Notes: generated from the letters alone by a model not told the origin. A stretch of 64,000 bases of DNA from SFTJ01 sp905210415 (GCA_902476295.1 CABSDC010000001.1:27284-91283), one strand, 5' to 3'; positions 54,537 through 63,352 are shown, counted from the stretch's first letter. Translations and numbers: made by a program.

Positions 54537-55100
54537 ATGAAATATCTGATTGTTGGATTGGGTAACATTGGTAGCGAATACCAAGGCACCCGCCACAACA
54601 TAGGATTTAGTGTATTGGATGCCTTTGCCGAGGCATCCAATACTTCTTTTTCCACTCAGCGTTATGGTGATGTGGCAGAGGTGAGAGTGAAAAATCAGCA
54701 ACTGATTTTGCTTAAGCCATCCACATATATGAACCTAAGTGGTGATGCCGTGAGATATTGGAAACAGAAGGAAAATATTCCGTTGGAAAATATCTTTGTT
54801 GTGGTAGACGATATAGCCTTGCCTTTTGGTGTGATAAGAATAAAGGGAAAGGGCAGCGATGGCGGTCACAACGGTTTGAAGCATATCAACCAGATGTTGC
54901 AAACTCAAAACTATGCTCGTCTACGTTTTGGCGTGGGAAATGACTTTCCACAGGGCGGACAGGTGGATTATGTTTTGGGCTACTTCGATGCCGAGCAGCG
55001 TGCTGCTATGCCTGAGCGCCTAAAGGTAGCTGTTGATGCCATCAAGGCATTTTGCTTGTCGGGTCTCACGTTTGCAATGAACAATTACAATAATAAGTGA
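54537..55100 (+). CDS. pth: Peptidyl-tRNA hydrolase
   Basis: 187 residues. Catalytic His H20 in GTRHNIGF, N10 in VGLGNIGSEY, KPSTYMNLSG, VVVDDIALPFG and GGHNGLKHI. It recycles peptidyl-tRNA released from stalled ribosomes. The arrangement rplY-pth is conserved in many bacteria; the gap to rplY is 40 bases, to the next gene 13. Confidence 0.97.
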   Translation: MKYLIVGLGNIGSEYQGTRHNIGFSVLDAFAEASNTSFSTQRYGDVAEVRVKNQQLILLKPSTYMNLSGDAVRYWKQKENIPLENIFVVVDDIALPFGVIRIKGKGSDGGHNGLKHINQMLQTQNYARLRFGVGNDFPQGGQVDYVLGYFDAEQRAAMPERLKVAVDAIKAFCLSGLTFAMNNYNNK

Positions 55101-55113
55101 TTGGCTGCGCGAT

Positions 55114-55557
55114 ATGGCAAATGATGAGAGAATAGACAAGTGGCTTTGGGCAACACGAATATTCAAGACTCGCTCGGTGGCAACATCGGCTTGCAAGAAA
55201 GGCCGTGTGATGGTAGATGGCGTGACGGTGAAGCCTTCGCGCATGATACACGTGGGCGATAAAATTGCGGTAAAGAAACCGCCAATTACATACACTTTTG
55301 AGGTGATTGGGCTTGTGCAGAATCGTGTTGGGGCTAAGCTTGTGCCTAATTATATGAAGAATATCACCACCCCCGACCAATATGAATTGTTGGAGATGGT
55401 GAAGATAAATGGCTTTGTTGACCGTCAGAAAGGTCTTGGTCGTCCAACCAAGAAGGATGGTAGACAATTGCAGAAATTCACAGAGGAGGCATTTTTCGGA
55501 TTTGATGATTACGACGACTTTGATGATGAATTTGACTTTGATGACGATGAGGATTAA
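55114..55557 (+). CDS. hslR: S4-domain RNA-binding protein, Hsp15-like
   Basis: 147 residues. The S4 domain is at the start (RIDKWLWATRIFKTRSVATSACKKGRVMVDG), as in Hsp15, which binds free 50S subunits carrying nascent chains. The C-terminal 25 residues are strongly acidic and Phe-rich (Asp/Glu/Phe/Tyr only in long runs), which is unusual against the basic tail of E. coli Hsp15. Third gene of the rplY-pth operon, followed by a terminator. Confidence 0.88.
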   Translation: MANDERIDKWLWATRIFKTRSVATSACKKGRVMVDGVTVKPSRMIHVGDKIAVKKPPITYTFEVIGLVQNRVGAKLVPNYMKNITTPDQYELLEMVKINGFVDRQKGLGRPTKKDGRQLQKFTEEAFFGFDDYDDFDDEFDFDDDED

Positions 55558-55588
55558 AAACGATAATTAATCTTCATCGTTTTTTTTC
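55557..55588 (+). terminator. Rho-independent terminator of rplY-pth-hslR
   Basis: AAAACGAT pairs with ATCGTTTT (55576-55583) over an 11-base loop, directly followed by more T residues. Confidence 0.8.
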
Positions 55589-55619
55589 TGTGGTATGAAT
55601 TGATAAATAAACACTTACT

Positions 55620-55651
55620 ATTGCGATTTCTATGATAATTAATTAACTTTG
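55620..55651 (+). promoter_or_regulatory. Candidate promoter of the metal-efflux locus
   Basis: ATTG at 55620-55623 (one mismatch to TTTG), 20 bases, TAACTTTG at 55644-55651. The predicted start lies at about 55658, so translation may begin at the ATG at 55669 rather than 55657. Confidence 0.5.
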
Positions 55652-55656
55652 TGGTG

Positions 55657-56094
55657 ATGAAATTGTTGATGCGCATATTATATGGAGTAGTGGCACTTGT
55701 GTTTTTGGCAAGTGGCGTGATACAATTTCACCATCACCATTCCGACGGAAGTATGTGCCTTCGTCTGCATGAAAGCGTGTGTGAAATTGCTGCGCAGGTT
55801 GTGCCTGTAGAGTGCGACGGAGAGTGCCTTGCTGAGGCGCACCACCATTGCACGAACACTAATTGTTCGTTGCATCTTGATGAAACTGAAATAACTAATA
55901 ATCATAATCATTCTTCGGAACACAACGGCTCTACGCATGTTCATAGTGCACTTTGCGCTGTGTTGTGCGTGCTTGAGAACGTGTATCTGGACAATATCAC
56001 CACGGAAGCTTCGTGGTCTGATGCCCGAAAGTTGGGCAATGCTATGGAATGCTGTGTGGGTGCGATGGGACTTCGCGCGCCACCGGTAGCCTAA
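55657..56094 (+). CDS. His/Cys-rich small exported protein of the metal-efflux locus
   Basis: 145 residues from ATG 55657 (or 141 from ATG 55669). One N-terminal hydrophobic segment (YGVVALVFLASGVI) probably exports or anchors it. The rest is rich in His and Cys: FHHHHSD, CLRLHESVC, CDGECLAEAHHHC, NHNHSSEHNGS, HVHSALC and ECC. It looks like a metal-binding protein and resembles small proteins (DUF6769-like, from memory) found before CzcBA genes in Bacteroidetes. A periplasmic zinc, copper or cobalt chaperone or sensor role is inferred from composition and location, not proven. Confidence 0.7.
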   Translation: MKLLMRILYGVVALVFLASGVIQFHHHHSDGSMCLRLHESVCEIAAQVVPVECDGECLAEAHHHCTNTNCSLHLDETEITNNHNHSSEHNGSTHVHSALCAVLCVLENVYLDNITTEASWSDARKLGNAMECCVGAMGLRAPPVA

Positions 56095-56170
56095 TTATTG
56101 ACCTATAAGTCTTTATATTCAATCGAATAGTATTTTTTCAGATCAAAAAAACATTTTAAAAATTAAATAG

Positions 56171-56209
56171 AAATGCTTTGTGCAGTGCCATGTGTGGCGC
56201 TGTGCGATG
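56171..56209 (+). repeat. Leader hairpin motif, copy 2
   Basis: AAATGCTT, then GCAGTGCC, loop, GGCGCTGTGC. It matches the element at 12048-12085 at most positions with one indel, and also ends 30 bases before the start codon, here of the czcB-like gene. One change turns a G-T pair of copy 1 into an A-T pair here. Confidence 0.55.
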
Positions 56210-56239
56210 CAGCAAAGAAAAGCACTAAATAATATCATT

Positions 56240-57448
56240 ATGAAAATCGTATACAAGTCATTAATTATGTGTTTTGCGATGGCGCTGTTCACAGCATGTG
56301 GCGGCTCATCTAATGGCGGCGGTCACGGACATCACCACCATGAGTTTGAAGAGGAAGAACATGAACACGAACATGAACACGAACACGAACATGGTCATGA
56401 CCACGACCATGAGGGTGGAGAACACGCACATGGAGGAAATGAGATTTCTTTCTCGCCAGAAAAGGCTAAGCAGTTTGGCGTGAAAAGTCAAGAAGTGAAG
56501 GCTGGCGAGTTTCACGAAACAATCAAGGTGTCGGGCCAAATAATAGGTGCTCAAGGCGACGAATACACTGTAGTGGCTTCATCGGATGGTGTGGTAAGTC
56601 TACGTAAATCTATTTCGGTGGGATCTCATGTTGGTGCTGGTCAAGCTGTGGCAACCGTTTCGGCAAAGAATATTGTTGGTGGTGACTCAAATGAGCAAGC
56701 ACGCATTCTATATAACAATGCTAAGCGTGAGTTGGAACGCCTGAAGCCACTCTATGAAGATAAGATAGTGACTGCAAGAGACTATAATGCGGCACTCGAA
56801 AATTATGAGCATGCTAAGGCTGCTATGGCATCGTCGCGTGCGGGTAATGGTGGTGTTGCTACTACAGCAATTTCTGGTACTGTTGTGTCGCTTGATGTTA
56901 CAGACGGACAATATGTGGAAGCAGGCGCGCCAATCGCCAAGGTGAGCAAAAATGCACGCTTGGTGCTTCGTGCCGACTTGCCAGCATCTTATGCAAAGCA
57001 AGTGCAGAACATCAAATCGGCTAACTTCAGAACATCTGATTCCGACGAGATGATTTCGCTAAGCGACCTGAAGGGCAGAAGAATTTCGGGCAATTCGGTT
57101 GCTACATCTCAACCAGGTTATATACCAGTTTGCTTTGAATTCGCCAACAACGGTAGAATTGTGAGCGGAGCGTATGCCGAAGTGTATTTGATTGGAGCAG
57201 AGCGTGCCAACACACTTTCAATCCCTGTAAAGGCATTGACAGAAGAATTGGGTACATTCTATGTGTATGTGCAACTTGATGAAGACTGCTATGAAAAGCG
57301 TCGTGTGCAAGTGGGCATAAGCGACGGATGCAATGTGGAAGTGCTTTCTGGATTGAAGGCAGGCGAGCATGTTGTAGTGGAAGGTGCTATGGTGATTAAA
57401 CTTGCAGGTAGTGGCGGTGCAATTCCTGGACACACACACGAACATTAA
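56240..57448 (+). CDS. czcB: CzcB/CusB-like RND efflux periplasmic adaptor with His-rich N-terminus
   Basis: 402 residues from the ATG at 56240; the longer open frame starts inside the leader hairpin. Lipoprotein signal with C20 (MALFTAC-GG). Residues 29-64 are a His/Glu/Asp-rich stretch, coded in part by six GAACAY hexamers (56357-56392), which likely binds metal. The membrane-fusion part follows: VKVSGQI, GVVSLRKSISVGSHVGAG (lipoyl half), helical hairpin LYNNAKRELERLKPLYEDK, GTVVSLDVTDGQYVEAGAPI, and a beta-barrel region with PVKALTEELGTFYVYV. It links the RND pump to the outer-membrane channel; both are encoded next. Metal specificity is not visible; Zn, Co, Cd, Ni or Cu are possible. Confidence 0.9.
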   Translation: MKIVYKSLIMCFAMALFTACGGSSNGGGHGHHHHEFEEEEHEHEHEHEHEHGHDHDHEGGEHAHGGNEISFSPEKAKQFGVKSQEVKAGEFHETIKVSGQIIGAQGDEYTVVASSDGVVSLRKSISVGSHVGAGQAVATVSAKNIVGGDSNEQARILYNNAKRELERLKPLYEDKIVTARDYNAALENYEHAKAAMASSRAGNGGVATTAISGTVVSLDVTDGQYVEAGAPIAKVSKNARLVLRADLPASYAKQVQNIKSANFRTSDSDEMISLSDLKGRRISGNSVATSQPGYIPVCFEFANNGRIVSGAYAEVYLIGAERANTLSIPVKALTEELGTFYVYVQLDEDCYEKRRVQVGISDGCNVEVLSGLKAGEHVVVEGAMVIKLAGSGGAIPGHTHEH

Positions 57449-57494
57449 TGAGATTAGTAACCCGTAAAGATGTGATAATAAGATACAGATTATT

Positions 57495-60400
57495 ATGCTG
57501 AACAAGATTATAAAATTCTCGCTACACAATAGAATGCTGATTCTATTGGTGATGGTATCTTTGCTTGTCGGCGGCGTGTATATCACAGCACACACTGATG
57601 TGGACGTATTCCCAGACTTGAATGCGCCTACAGTGGTTGTGATGACCGAAGCTCCCGGCTTTGCTCCTGAGGAAGTGGAACGCACAGTGACATTCCCAAT
57701 TGAAACTGCTCTAAATGGAGCTACTGATGTTCGCAGAGTTCGCTCCACTTCTACTCCAGGTTTCTCGATTGTATGGGCCGAATTTGATTGGGGTACGGAT
57801 ATTTATCGCGCTCGTCAGATTGTGTCGGAAAAGATTAGCGCCATTGGTTCTGATCTTCCAGAAGGAGTGAATTCTCCTGTACTTGGTCCGCAATCGTCAA
57901 TTCTTGGCGAAATGATGATAATCGGCTTGACGGCAGAGAAGACATCGTTGCTTGATTTGCGCACAATTGCCGATAGAAACATCAGTCCTCGATTGTTGGC
58001 TCTTGGCGGTGTGTCGCAAGTGTCGGTGATTGGTGGAGACGTTAAGGAATACCAGATATTGCTTGATTCTGATAAGATGAAATATTTCGGTGTGACGCTG
58101 CAAGATGTGCTTGACGCTACACAGGGCATAAATAATAATGCTGGAGGTGGCATCTTGTATGAATATGGCAATGAATACACCATAAAGGGTAACATCAATA
58201 CTGCAAATCTTGATGAGATTGCTTCGTCGGTTGTTAAAAGCGATGAAAGTGGCACCGTATTGATTAGTGATATCGCTAATGTGAAAGTGGGGGCGAAAAC
58301 TCCAGTGCTTGGCGTTGGATCGGAAAAGGGTAAGCCTGCTGTGCTTGTCACCGTAACAAAACAACCATCGACCGACACAAACGAGTTGACCGATAAGATT
58401 ATTGATTGCCTTGATGATGTGAAGACTACATTGCCTGACGATGTGAATATCTCTACAGATACATTCCGCCAGAGCAACTTCATTAATAACTCAATCAACA
58501 ATATCAAGAGTTCGCTTATCGAGGGCGCAATCTTCGTGGTAATCATATTGTTTTTCTTCTTGATGAACACCCGTACAACGTTGATTTCTGTGGTGGCATT
58601 GCCATTGTCGGTGCTCACGGCAATCATCATCCTGCACCATATGGGTTCTACAATCAACACAATGACTCTTGGTGGTTTGGCAATCGCCATAGGCTCGCTG
58701 GTGGATGATGCCATTGTGGACGTTGAAAACGTGTATAAGCGCATTCGTCAGAATTTGGAAAAGCCAGAAAATGAGCAGTTGCCACTGGTTAAGGTAGTGT
58801 TTGATGCGTCTACCGAGGTGCGTATGCCAATCTTCAACTCTACGCTTATTATCATCGCAAGTTTCTTGCCTTTGTTCTTCTTGTCGGGCATGGAAGGTAG
58901 AATGTTGATTCCTCTTGGCACTGCATTCATTGTGGCGTTGGTGGCTTCTACATTGGTAGCCCTCACAGTCACTCCAGTGCTTTGTAGCTATTTGCTCGGT
59001 CAGAAGCATCACAAGGAGACAAAAGATGCTTGGGCAACAAGAAAACTGAAGACTGCTTATAAGCATGGCTTAACATGGAGCTTTGAACATAAAAAGGTGG
59101 TGCTTGGCACTACACTTGCATTGTTTGTGGTTTCGTTGTGCTTGTTCTTTACTCTTGGACGTAGTTTTTTGCCATCGTTTAATGAGGGCTCGTTTACAAT
59201 CAACGTAAGCACACTGCCAGGTGTTTCTCTTGAAGAATCAGATAAGATTGGTAGAGAAGCTGAACGCATTCTGCTTGAAATTCCAGAAGTAAAGACTACG
59301 GCAAGAAAGACTGGCCGTGCCGAGTTGGCTGAGCACTCATTCGGCGCCAATGTGTCGGAACTTGAAGTGCCATATGAACTTAATGGCCGCTCAAAGAAAG
59401 AACTTGCCAAGGAAATCCGTACAAAGTTGTCGGCAATTCCCGGAACTAATATTGAAATAGGTCAACCGATTTCTCACCGTATCGATGCTATGTTGTCTGG
59501 CTCGAAGGCTCAAATTGCCATTAAGGTGTTTGGCGACGATTTGTCGATGCTCTATAAGATTGGTAAAGACATCAAGGCTGTTATTTCAGGCGTAGACGGC
59601 ATTGTTGATGCCAATGTGGAGCAACAAGTGGATCGCCCACAGCTGCGTATCACTCCACGTCGCGAAATCATGGCGAAGTATGGAGTGACAATTGCGCAAT
59701 TTAAGGAGGTAATCAATACCGCATTGTCGGGTAGTGTTGTGTCGCAAGTGTATAACGATGGTCTGCCTTATGACCTCACAGTGCGTTTCTCTGATAATGA
59801 ACGCAACACTATAGAGGCTATGCGCAATATCACTATCGACACCAACGTGGGCAAAGTGCCATTGTCGGAGGTTGCTGACATCATATCAACTGACGGCCCT
59901 AATGGCATTAGCCGTGAAAACGTGAGCCGAAGAATCTTGATTTCTGCGAATGTTGATGGTAGAGACTTGCGTGGTGCTGTGAATGCTGTGAAAGATGCAA
60001 TCGCAGAAAACGTGAAGTTGCCAGAAAACTATTATGTGGTGTATGGTGGACAGTTTGAGAGTGAGGAAAAGGCTTCAAAGACTCTCGCTGTGGCATCGCT
60101 TGTGGCGCTTCTGATTGTATTTATGCTGCTCTATCATGAGTTTCATAATTCTACACAAGCATTTATCATTCTTCTCAACTTGCCATTGGCGATGATTGGT
60201 GGTATCTTGATATTGGTGCTTACTGCCGGCGAATTGAATATCCCAGCGACAATCGGTTTCATTTCGTTGTTGGGTATTGCTACCCGAAATGGTATGTTGC
60301 TGATATCTCGCTACAATCACTTGCAAGAAGAGGGTATGACGCTGAAGGAAAGAATCTTCAGCGGTTCGATTGACCGTCTACCTCCAATTATGATGACAGC

Positions 60401-60581
60401 ATTGACATCGGCTCTCGCTCTGATACCGTTGGCAATAAAGGCTACAGAACCAGGTAACGAAATCCAGAGCCCTATGGCGATAGTGATACTTGGTGGTCTG
60501 TTCTCTGCCACATTGCTTAATGTATTTGTGGTTCCTATCATTTATTATCTAACACAAGTAAAGAAGGAAGGCGCTGAATAA
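57495..60581 (+). CDS. czcA: CzcA/CusA-family heavy-metal RND efflux pump
   Basis: 1028 residues, trimeric proton-driven inner-membrane pump. Start LNKIIKFSLHNRMLILLVMV, TDVDVFPDLNAPTVVV, the conserved porter motif PGFAPEEVERTVTFPIE, TM4 with GSLVDDAIVDVENVYKRI (proton-relay acidic residues), VGTLP-type loop GVSLEESDKIGREAERILL, and the second repeat TIGFISLLGIATRNGMLLISRYNHL. The TM4 acidic pattern differs from CusA-type Cu/Ag pumps and is nearer to divalent-metal pumps, but specificity remains open. It overlaps the next gene by one base. Confidence 0.93.
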   Translation: MLNKIIKFSLHNRMLILLVMVSLLVGGVYITAHTDVDVFPDLNAPTVVVMTEAPGFAPEEVERTVTFPIETALNGATDVRRVRSTSTPGFSIVWAEFDWGTDIYRARQIVSEKISAIGSDLPEGVNSPVLGPQSSILGEMMIIGLTAEKTSLLDLRTIADRNISPRLLALGGVSQVSVIGGDVKEYQILLDSDKMKYFGVTLQDVLDATQGINNNAGGGILYEYGNEYTIKGNINTANLDEIASSVVKSDESGTVLISDIANVKVGAKTPVLGVGSEKGKPAVLVTVTKQPSTDTNELTDKIIDCLDDVKTTLPDDVNISTDTFRQSNFINNSINNIKSSLIEGAIFVVIILFFFLMNTRTTLISVVALPLSVLTAIIILHHMGSTINTMTLGGLAIAIGSLVDDAIVDVENVYKRIRQNLEKPENEQLPLVKVVFDASTEVRMPIFNSTLIIIASFLPLFFLSGMEGRMLIPLGTAFIVALVASTLVALTVTPVLCSYLLGQKHHKETKDAWATRKLKTAYKHGLTWSFEHKKVVLGTTLALFVVSLCLFFTLGRSFLPSFNEGSFTINVSTLPGVSLEESDKIGREAERILLEIPEVKTTARKTGRAELAEHSFGANVSELEVPYELNGRSKKELAKEIRTKLSAIPGTNIEIGQPISHRIDAMLSGSKAQIAIKVFGDDLSMLYKIGKDIKAVISGVDGIVDANVEQQVDRPQLRITPRREIMAKYGVTIAQFKEVINTALSGSVVSQVYNDGLPYDLTVRFSDNERNTIEAMRNITIDTNVGKVPLSEVADIISTDGPNGISRENVSRRILISANVDGRDLRGAVNAVKDAIAENVKLPENYYVVYGGQFESEEKASKTLAVASLVALLIVFMLLYHEFHNSTQAFIILLNLPLAMIGGILILVLTAGELNIPATIGFISLLGIATRNGMLLISRYNHLQEEGMTLKERIFSGSIDRLPPIMMTALTSALALIPLAIKATEPGNEIQSPMAIVILGGLFSATLLNVFVVPIIYYLTQVKKEGAE

Positions 60582-61759
60582 TGAAAAGGATGATTATTAT
60601 CGCGGCTACATTGGCTATTGCCAATGCAGCAAATGCAATCACTATTGAAGATGTGATTGCCAGTGTGAAGCAAAACAACAAAGAATTGAAATATACCACT
60701 GCGCAGATTGATGCTCAGGCCTCGGAGATTAAGACAAACAATAATCTCAGCAACCCTGTGGTGGAGGGTGGATACTTGTTTGGTAAAGGTCCTGCCGAAA
60801 ACAAATGGGAAGTGGGCGTTTCACAAGAGTTTGAATGGCCAGGACTTTATTCTTCACGCGGTGCTGCCAATAAAGCACGAGTGGAAGCAATGAAACTGGG
60901 CTACTCTGTGAAGCAATTGCAACTCTTGACCGAGGCATATGGTGTGTGCTTAGACATCATCTCGCTTAATCGCCAGATCGAATATGAAAAGAATATTCAA
61001 AGTAATATTGATGCTCTTTATGAAAAGAACATGAAGGCATTTGAGCATGGCGAGGTGAGTGTGATTGATATCAATAAACTTAAGGTAGAACGAATCGGTC
61101 TTCAGCAGAAGATAGACGATTGTGTGCTACGACGTGATGCGCTTGTGAAGCAACTTGAGGGATATAATGCAAATATGCCTTTGGCAGGTGTGGAATCGCT
61201 CAATGAATATCCAGCACAGCAATTGGTTTCGCTTGATGAGTATTTGGCAGAGGCTAAGGAAAGCGCTCCTGAGGTAATGCAATATAGAGCTGATATGGCA
61301 GCCGATGAAAAGGATGTGAAGGTGGCAAAAATGCAAGGTTTGCCTAAGTTCAGCCTTGGCTATAAGCATGCCAATGAAGAGGGCAATAGCTTTAATGGTG
61401 CTACTGTGGGCGTTTCATTGCCTATATTTGAGAATCGAGGCAAGAAAAAGGCGGCAAAGGTTAAAGCTATTTCATCGCAGTTGGCCTATGATAACGCTGT
61501 GTTGGCGTTGACTAATGAGGTGACGACCAACTACAATAAGGCAACAACGCTTGGCAAGCAACTTGCTGGCTATAGCGAGGCTTTAGATGGGGTAAACAAT
61601 GTGGAAATCCTCAATAAGGCATTGGCTGGCGGACAGATTTCGTTGTTGACTTACTTGCAAGAAGTGCGCTACTTTGTTGAAGCGAGAGCCGTGATGCTTG
61701 AAATGGAGAGCGAATACAATCAAGAGCTTGTAAATCTCAATAAGTATAAGATGTTCTAA
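60581..61759 (+). CDS. czcC: TolC/CzcC-like outer-membrane efflux protein
   Basis: 392 residues. Signal peptide to about NAANA. The helical repeats of the outer membrane factor family are visible: VIASVKQNNKELKYTTAQIDAQ, GVSQEFEWPGLYSSRGAA, EYEKNIQSNIDALYEK, VGVSLPIFENRGKK and LAGGQISLLTYLQEVRYFVEA. It starts in TAATG with the czcA stop, so the tripartite pump is translated together. A hairpin terminator follows at 61879. Confidence 0.9.
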   Translation: MKRMIIIAATLAIANAANAITIEDVIASVKQNNKELKYTTAQIDAQASEIKTNNNLSNPVVEGGYLFGKGPAENKWEVGVSQEFEWPGLYSSRGAANKARVEAMKLGYSVKQLQLLTEAYGVCLDIISLNRQIEYEKNIQSNIDALYEKNMKAFEHGEVSVIDINKLKVERIGLQQKIDDCVLRRDALVKQLEGYNANMPLAGVESLNEYPAQQLVSLDEYLAEAKESAPEVMQYRADMAADEKDVKVAKMQGLPKFSLGYKHANEEGNSFNGATVGVSLPIFENRGKKKAAKVKAISSQLAYDNAVLALTNEVTTNYNKATTLGKQLAGYSEALDGVNNVEILNKALAGGQISLLTYLQEVRYFVEARAVMLEMESEYNQELVNLNKYKMF

Positions 61760-61807
61760 TCCAATTCGGGCATTAAGGATTGGATGTATTTCGGAATTTT
61801 AGAAACA
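61756..61807 (+). repeat. 52-bp dispersed repeat related to 47057-47108
   Basis: Aligned without gaps, 42 of 52 positions match the left part of the unit at 47056. It starts within the czcC stop codon region, contains CCAATTCGG and ATTTCGG...ATTTTAGAA blocks, and can form a small hairpin AATCC/GGATT. Confidence 0.6.
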
Positions 61808-61878
61808 CAGATTTTTGTATATAAACTCAAAGATACGTTTTTAGTTATTACGCAGATATTCTGTGACAGTATTTTAGG

Positions 61879-61913
61879 GCTGGGTATAAGCAATCATATC
61901 CAGCTTTATTTTT
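61879..61913 (+). terminator. Rho-independent terminator of the efflux operon
   Basis: GCTGGGTAT pairs with ATATCCAGC over an 8-base loop, followed by TTTATTTTT. It marks the end of host-like sequence; phage-like coding begins about 80 bases on. Confidence 0.85.
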
Positions 61914-62044
61914 GACGCACATCTTTATCCCAACAGTCGTTAGACTGTCCATCTCGTCATTTGACTCTTGTATGGCGTTACAGCGATGCTTGATGCGTAG
62001 TTCCTGCACGGCTTCGCAAGCAGCTCTCAGAACTGTTCGACGGA

Positions 62045-63352
62045 ATGATGCGCACGCTCTATTCTCAGAAAGGGTCAGAGTTCCGCATCGAGGTGCTGGC
62101 AGAACCGAAAGTTCAGGAGTTCATTAACGCACATGCCGGAGCATTGGATTCCACTTTCAAACAGGTGGAGATGTCTGACGCCATGCGCAAGCGCCTCCAG
62201 CGGTCTGACTATATTTTCTCGGGCATGAAGACATTCCGCGAACTCAACGAGGCTTTCCCATCATTGCTGGATTCTAACGGCAATAGAAAGACATTCGAAG
62301 CCTTTTTGAATGATGTTCGGAAGATAGACAACACCTACAACTCCAACTACCTTCGTGCGGAGTACAACTTCGTACAATCGTCTGCGGAGATGGCTGCCAA
62401 GTGGGAACAGTTCTCGGAGGACGGCGACCGCTACAACCTCCAGTACCGCACGGCAAACGATGGCAAAGTGCGTCCGGAACACGCTGCGCTTAACGGCGTG
62501 ACGCTTCCGCCGTCAGACCCGTTCTGGGAGGAATACTATCCACCCAACGGATGGAACTGTCGTTGCACCGTAGTGCAGGTGCGCAAGTCAAAATATCCTG
62601 CCACACCCCACGATGAGGCAATGGCACTGGGCGAGGAAGCGCTGCAACGTGACACAAAGGGTATCTTCCATTTCAATCCAGGAAAGGAAAACAAGGCCGT
62701 ACCCGACTACAACCCCTACACTATTCGTCGGTGCCGTGACTGCGACATAGCAAAGGGTAAAATCAAGTTGGCGAAGTTCATTCCCGAAAATGAGTTGTGC
62801 GCTGCGTGCAAATGTTTACATTCTTGTTACGAGGCAAGTCAATACACCATTGACAATACTTATGGCGAGCGATTAAAAATCAGTGTACAAGCAGATCAAA
62901 CAGAAGTGGAAGAGAATACACGGGCAGCTCATTCTCTTTTGTCATCATTTCCAAAAATGAATATGCAAATAAGGAAACACGTATATGAAGCAGGAGTGAA
63001 AAATCCCGAATATCTTATCAATGATAATATCGCAGATAGAAAAGGTATTGAATCACCCAACGGAGTCGCTTCTGGATTCAATAAAGCCATCAAGCAAGGT
63101 TGCTCAGTTGTAGTCCTTGATTTGGATATGCATCCAGATAAATTCAAGCAACTTCCAAGTATCAAGTTAGCATCTGCAATAAACAACCGTCACTTTGATT
63201 TCGAGAATGGTATCATAAGCGAGTGCTATATAATATACAATGGCAAGGCTGTTAAAATTACGACTGATTTCTTCTCTGGCGACAAGAGACAAACAAAAGA
63301 AAGAATAAGGACTGAATTAGAAAAAATAAAAGGTGACCGAAGTCACCTTTGA
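62045..63352 (+). CDS. Mu-like head protein (MuF) with C-terminal nuclease-like toxin domain
   Basis: 435 residues. Residues about 1-250 match the phage Mu gpF-like minor head family: FRIEVLAEPKVQEFI, NLQYRTANDGKVRPEHAALNG, FWEEYYPPNGWNCRCTVVQV, then a Cys cluster RRCRDCD and CAACKCLHSC. Residues about 275-435 are unrelated to head proteins and resemble CdiA-type C-terminal tRNA nuclease domains (NPEYLINDNIADRKGIES, NKAIKQGCSVVVLDLD). Fusion of toxins to MuF is known for temperate phages. GC content drops sharply: 39 of 60 bases at 62461-62520 against 20 of 60 at 62941-63000. In-frame coding-like sequence continues upstream of the ATG to a stop at 61991, so the N-terminus may be truncated. 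No immunity gene is recognised directly behind. Confidence 0.75.
   Translation: MMRTLYSQKGSEFRIEVLAEPKVQEFINAHAGALDSTFKQVEMSDAMRKRLQRSDYIFSGMKTFRELNEAFPSLLDSNGNRKTFEAFLNDVRKIDNTYNSNYLRAEYNFVQSSAEMAAKWEQFSEDGDRYNLQYRTANDGKVRPEHAALNGVTLPPSDPFWEEYYPPNGWNCRCTVVQVRKSKYPATPHDEAMALGEEALQRDTKGIFHFNPGKENKAVPDYNPYTIRRCRDCDIAKGKIKLAKFIPENELCAACKCLHSCYEASQYTIDNTYGERLKISVQADQTEVEENTRAAHSLLSSFPKMNMQIRKHVYEAGVKNPEYLINDNIADRKGIESPNGVASGFNKAIKQGCSVVVLDLDMHPDKFKQLPSIKLASAINNRHFDFENGIISECYIIYNGKAVKITTDFFSGDKRQTKERIRTELEKIKGDRSHL
63329..63350 (+). terminator. Perfect hairpin at the end of the MuF-toxin gene
   Basis: AAAGGTGAC (63329-63337) and GTCACCTTT (63342-63350) pair fully around CGAA; it overlaps the last codons. 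No T-run follows. It may be a terminator, attenuator or a recombination landmark of the exchangeable toxin end. Confidence 0.5.

Noticed and set aside
56180..56239. Upstream extension of the czcB-like gene
   Set aside because: The lipoprotein signal begins at the ATG at 56240; the extension runs through the leader hairpin.
61912..62127. 71-codon open frame at the phage boundary
   Set aside because: It overlaps the MuF frame, which has clear family similarity, and its own sequence is not protein-like.
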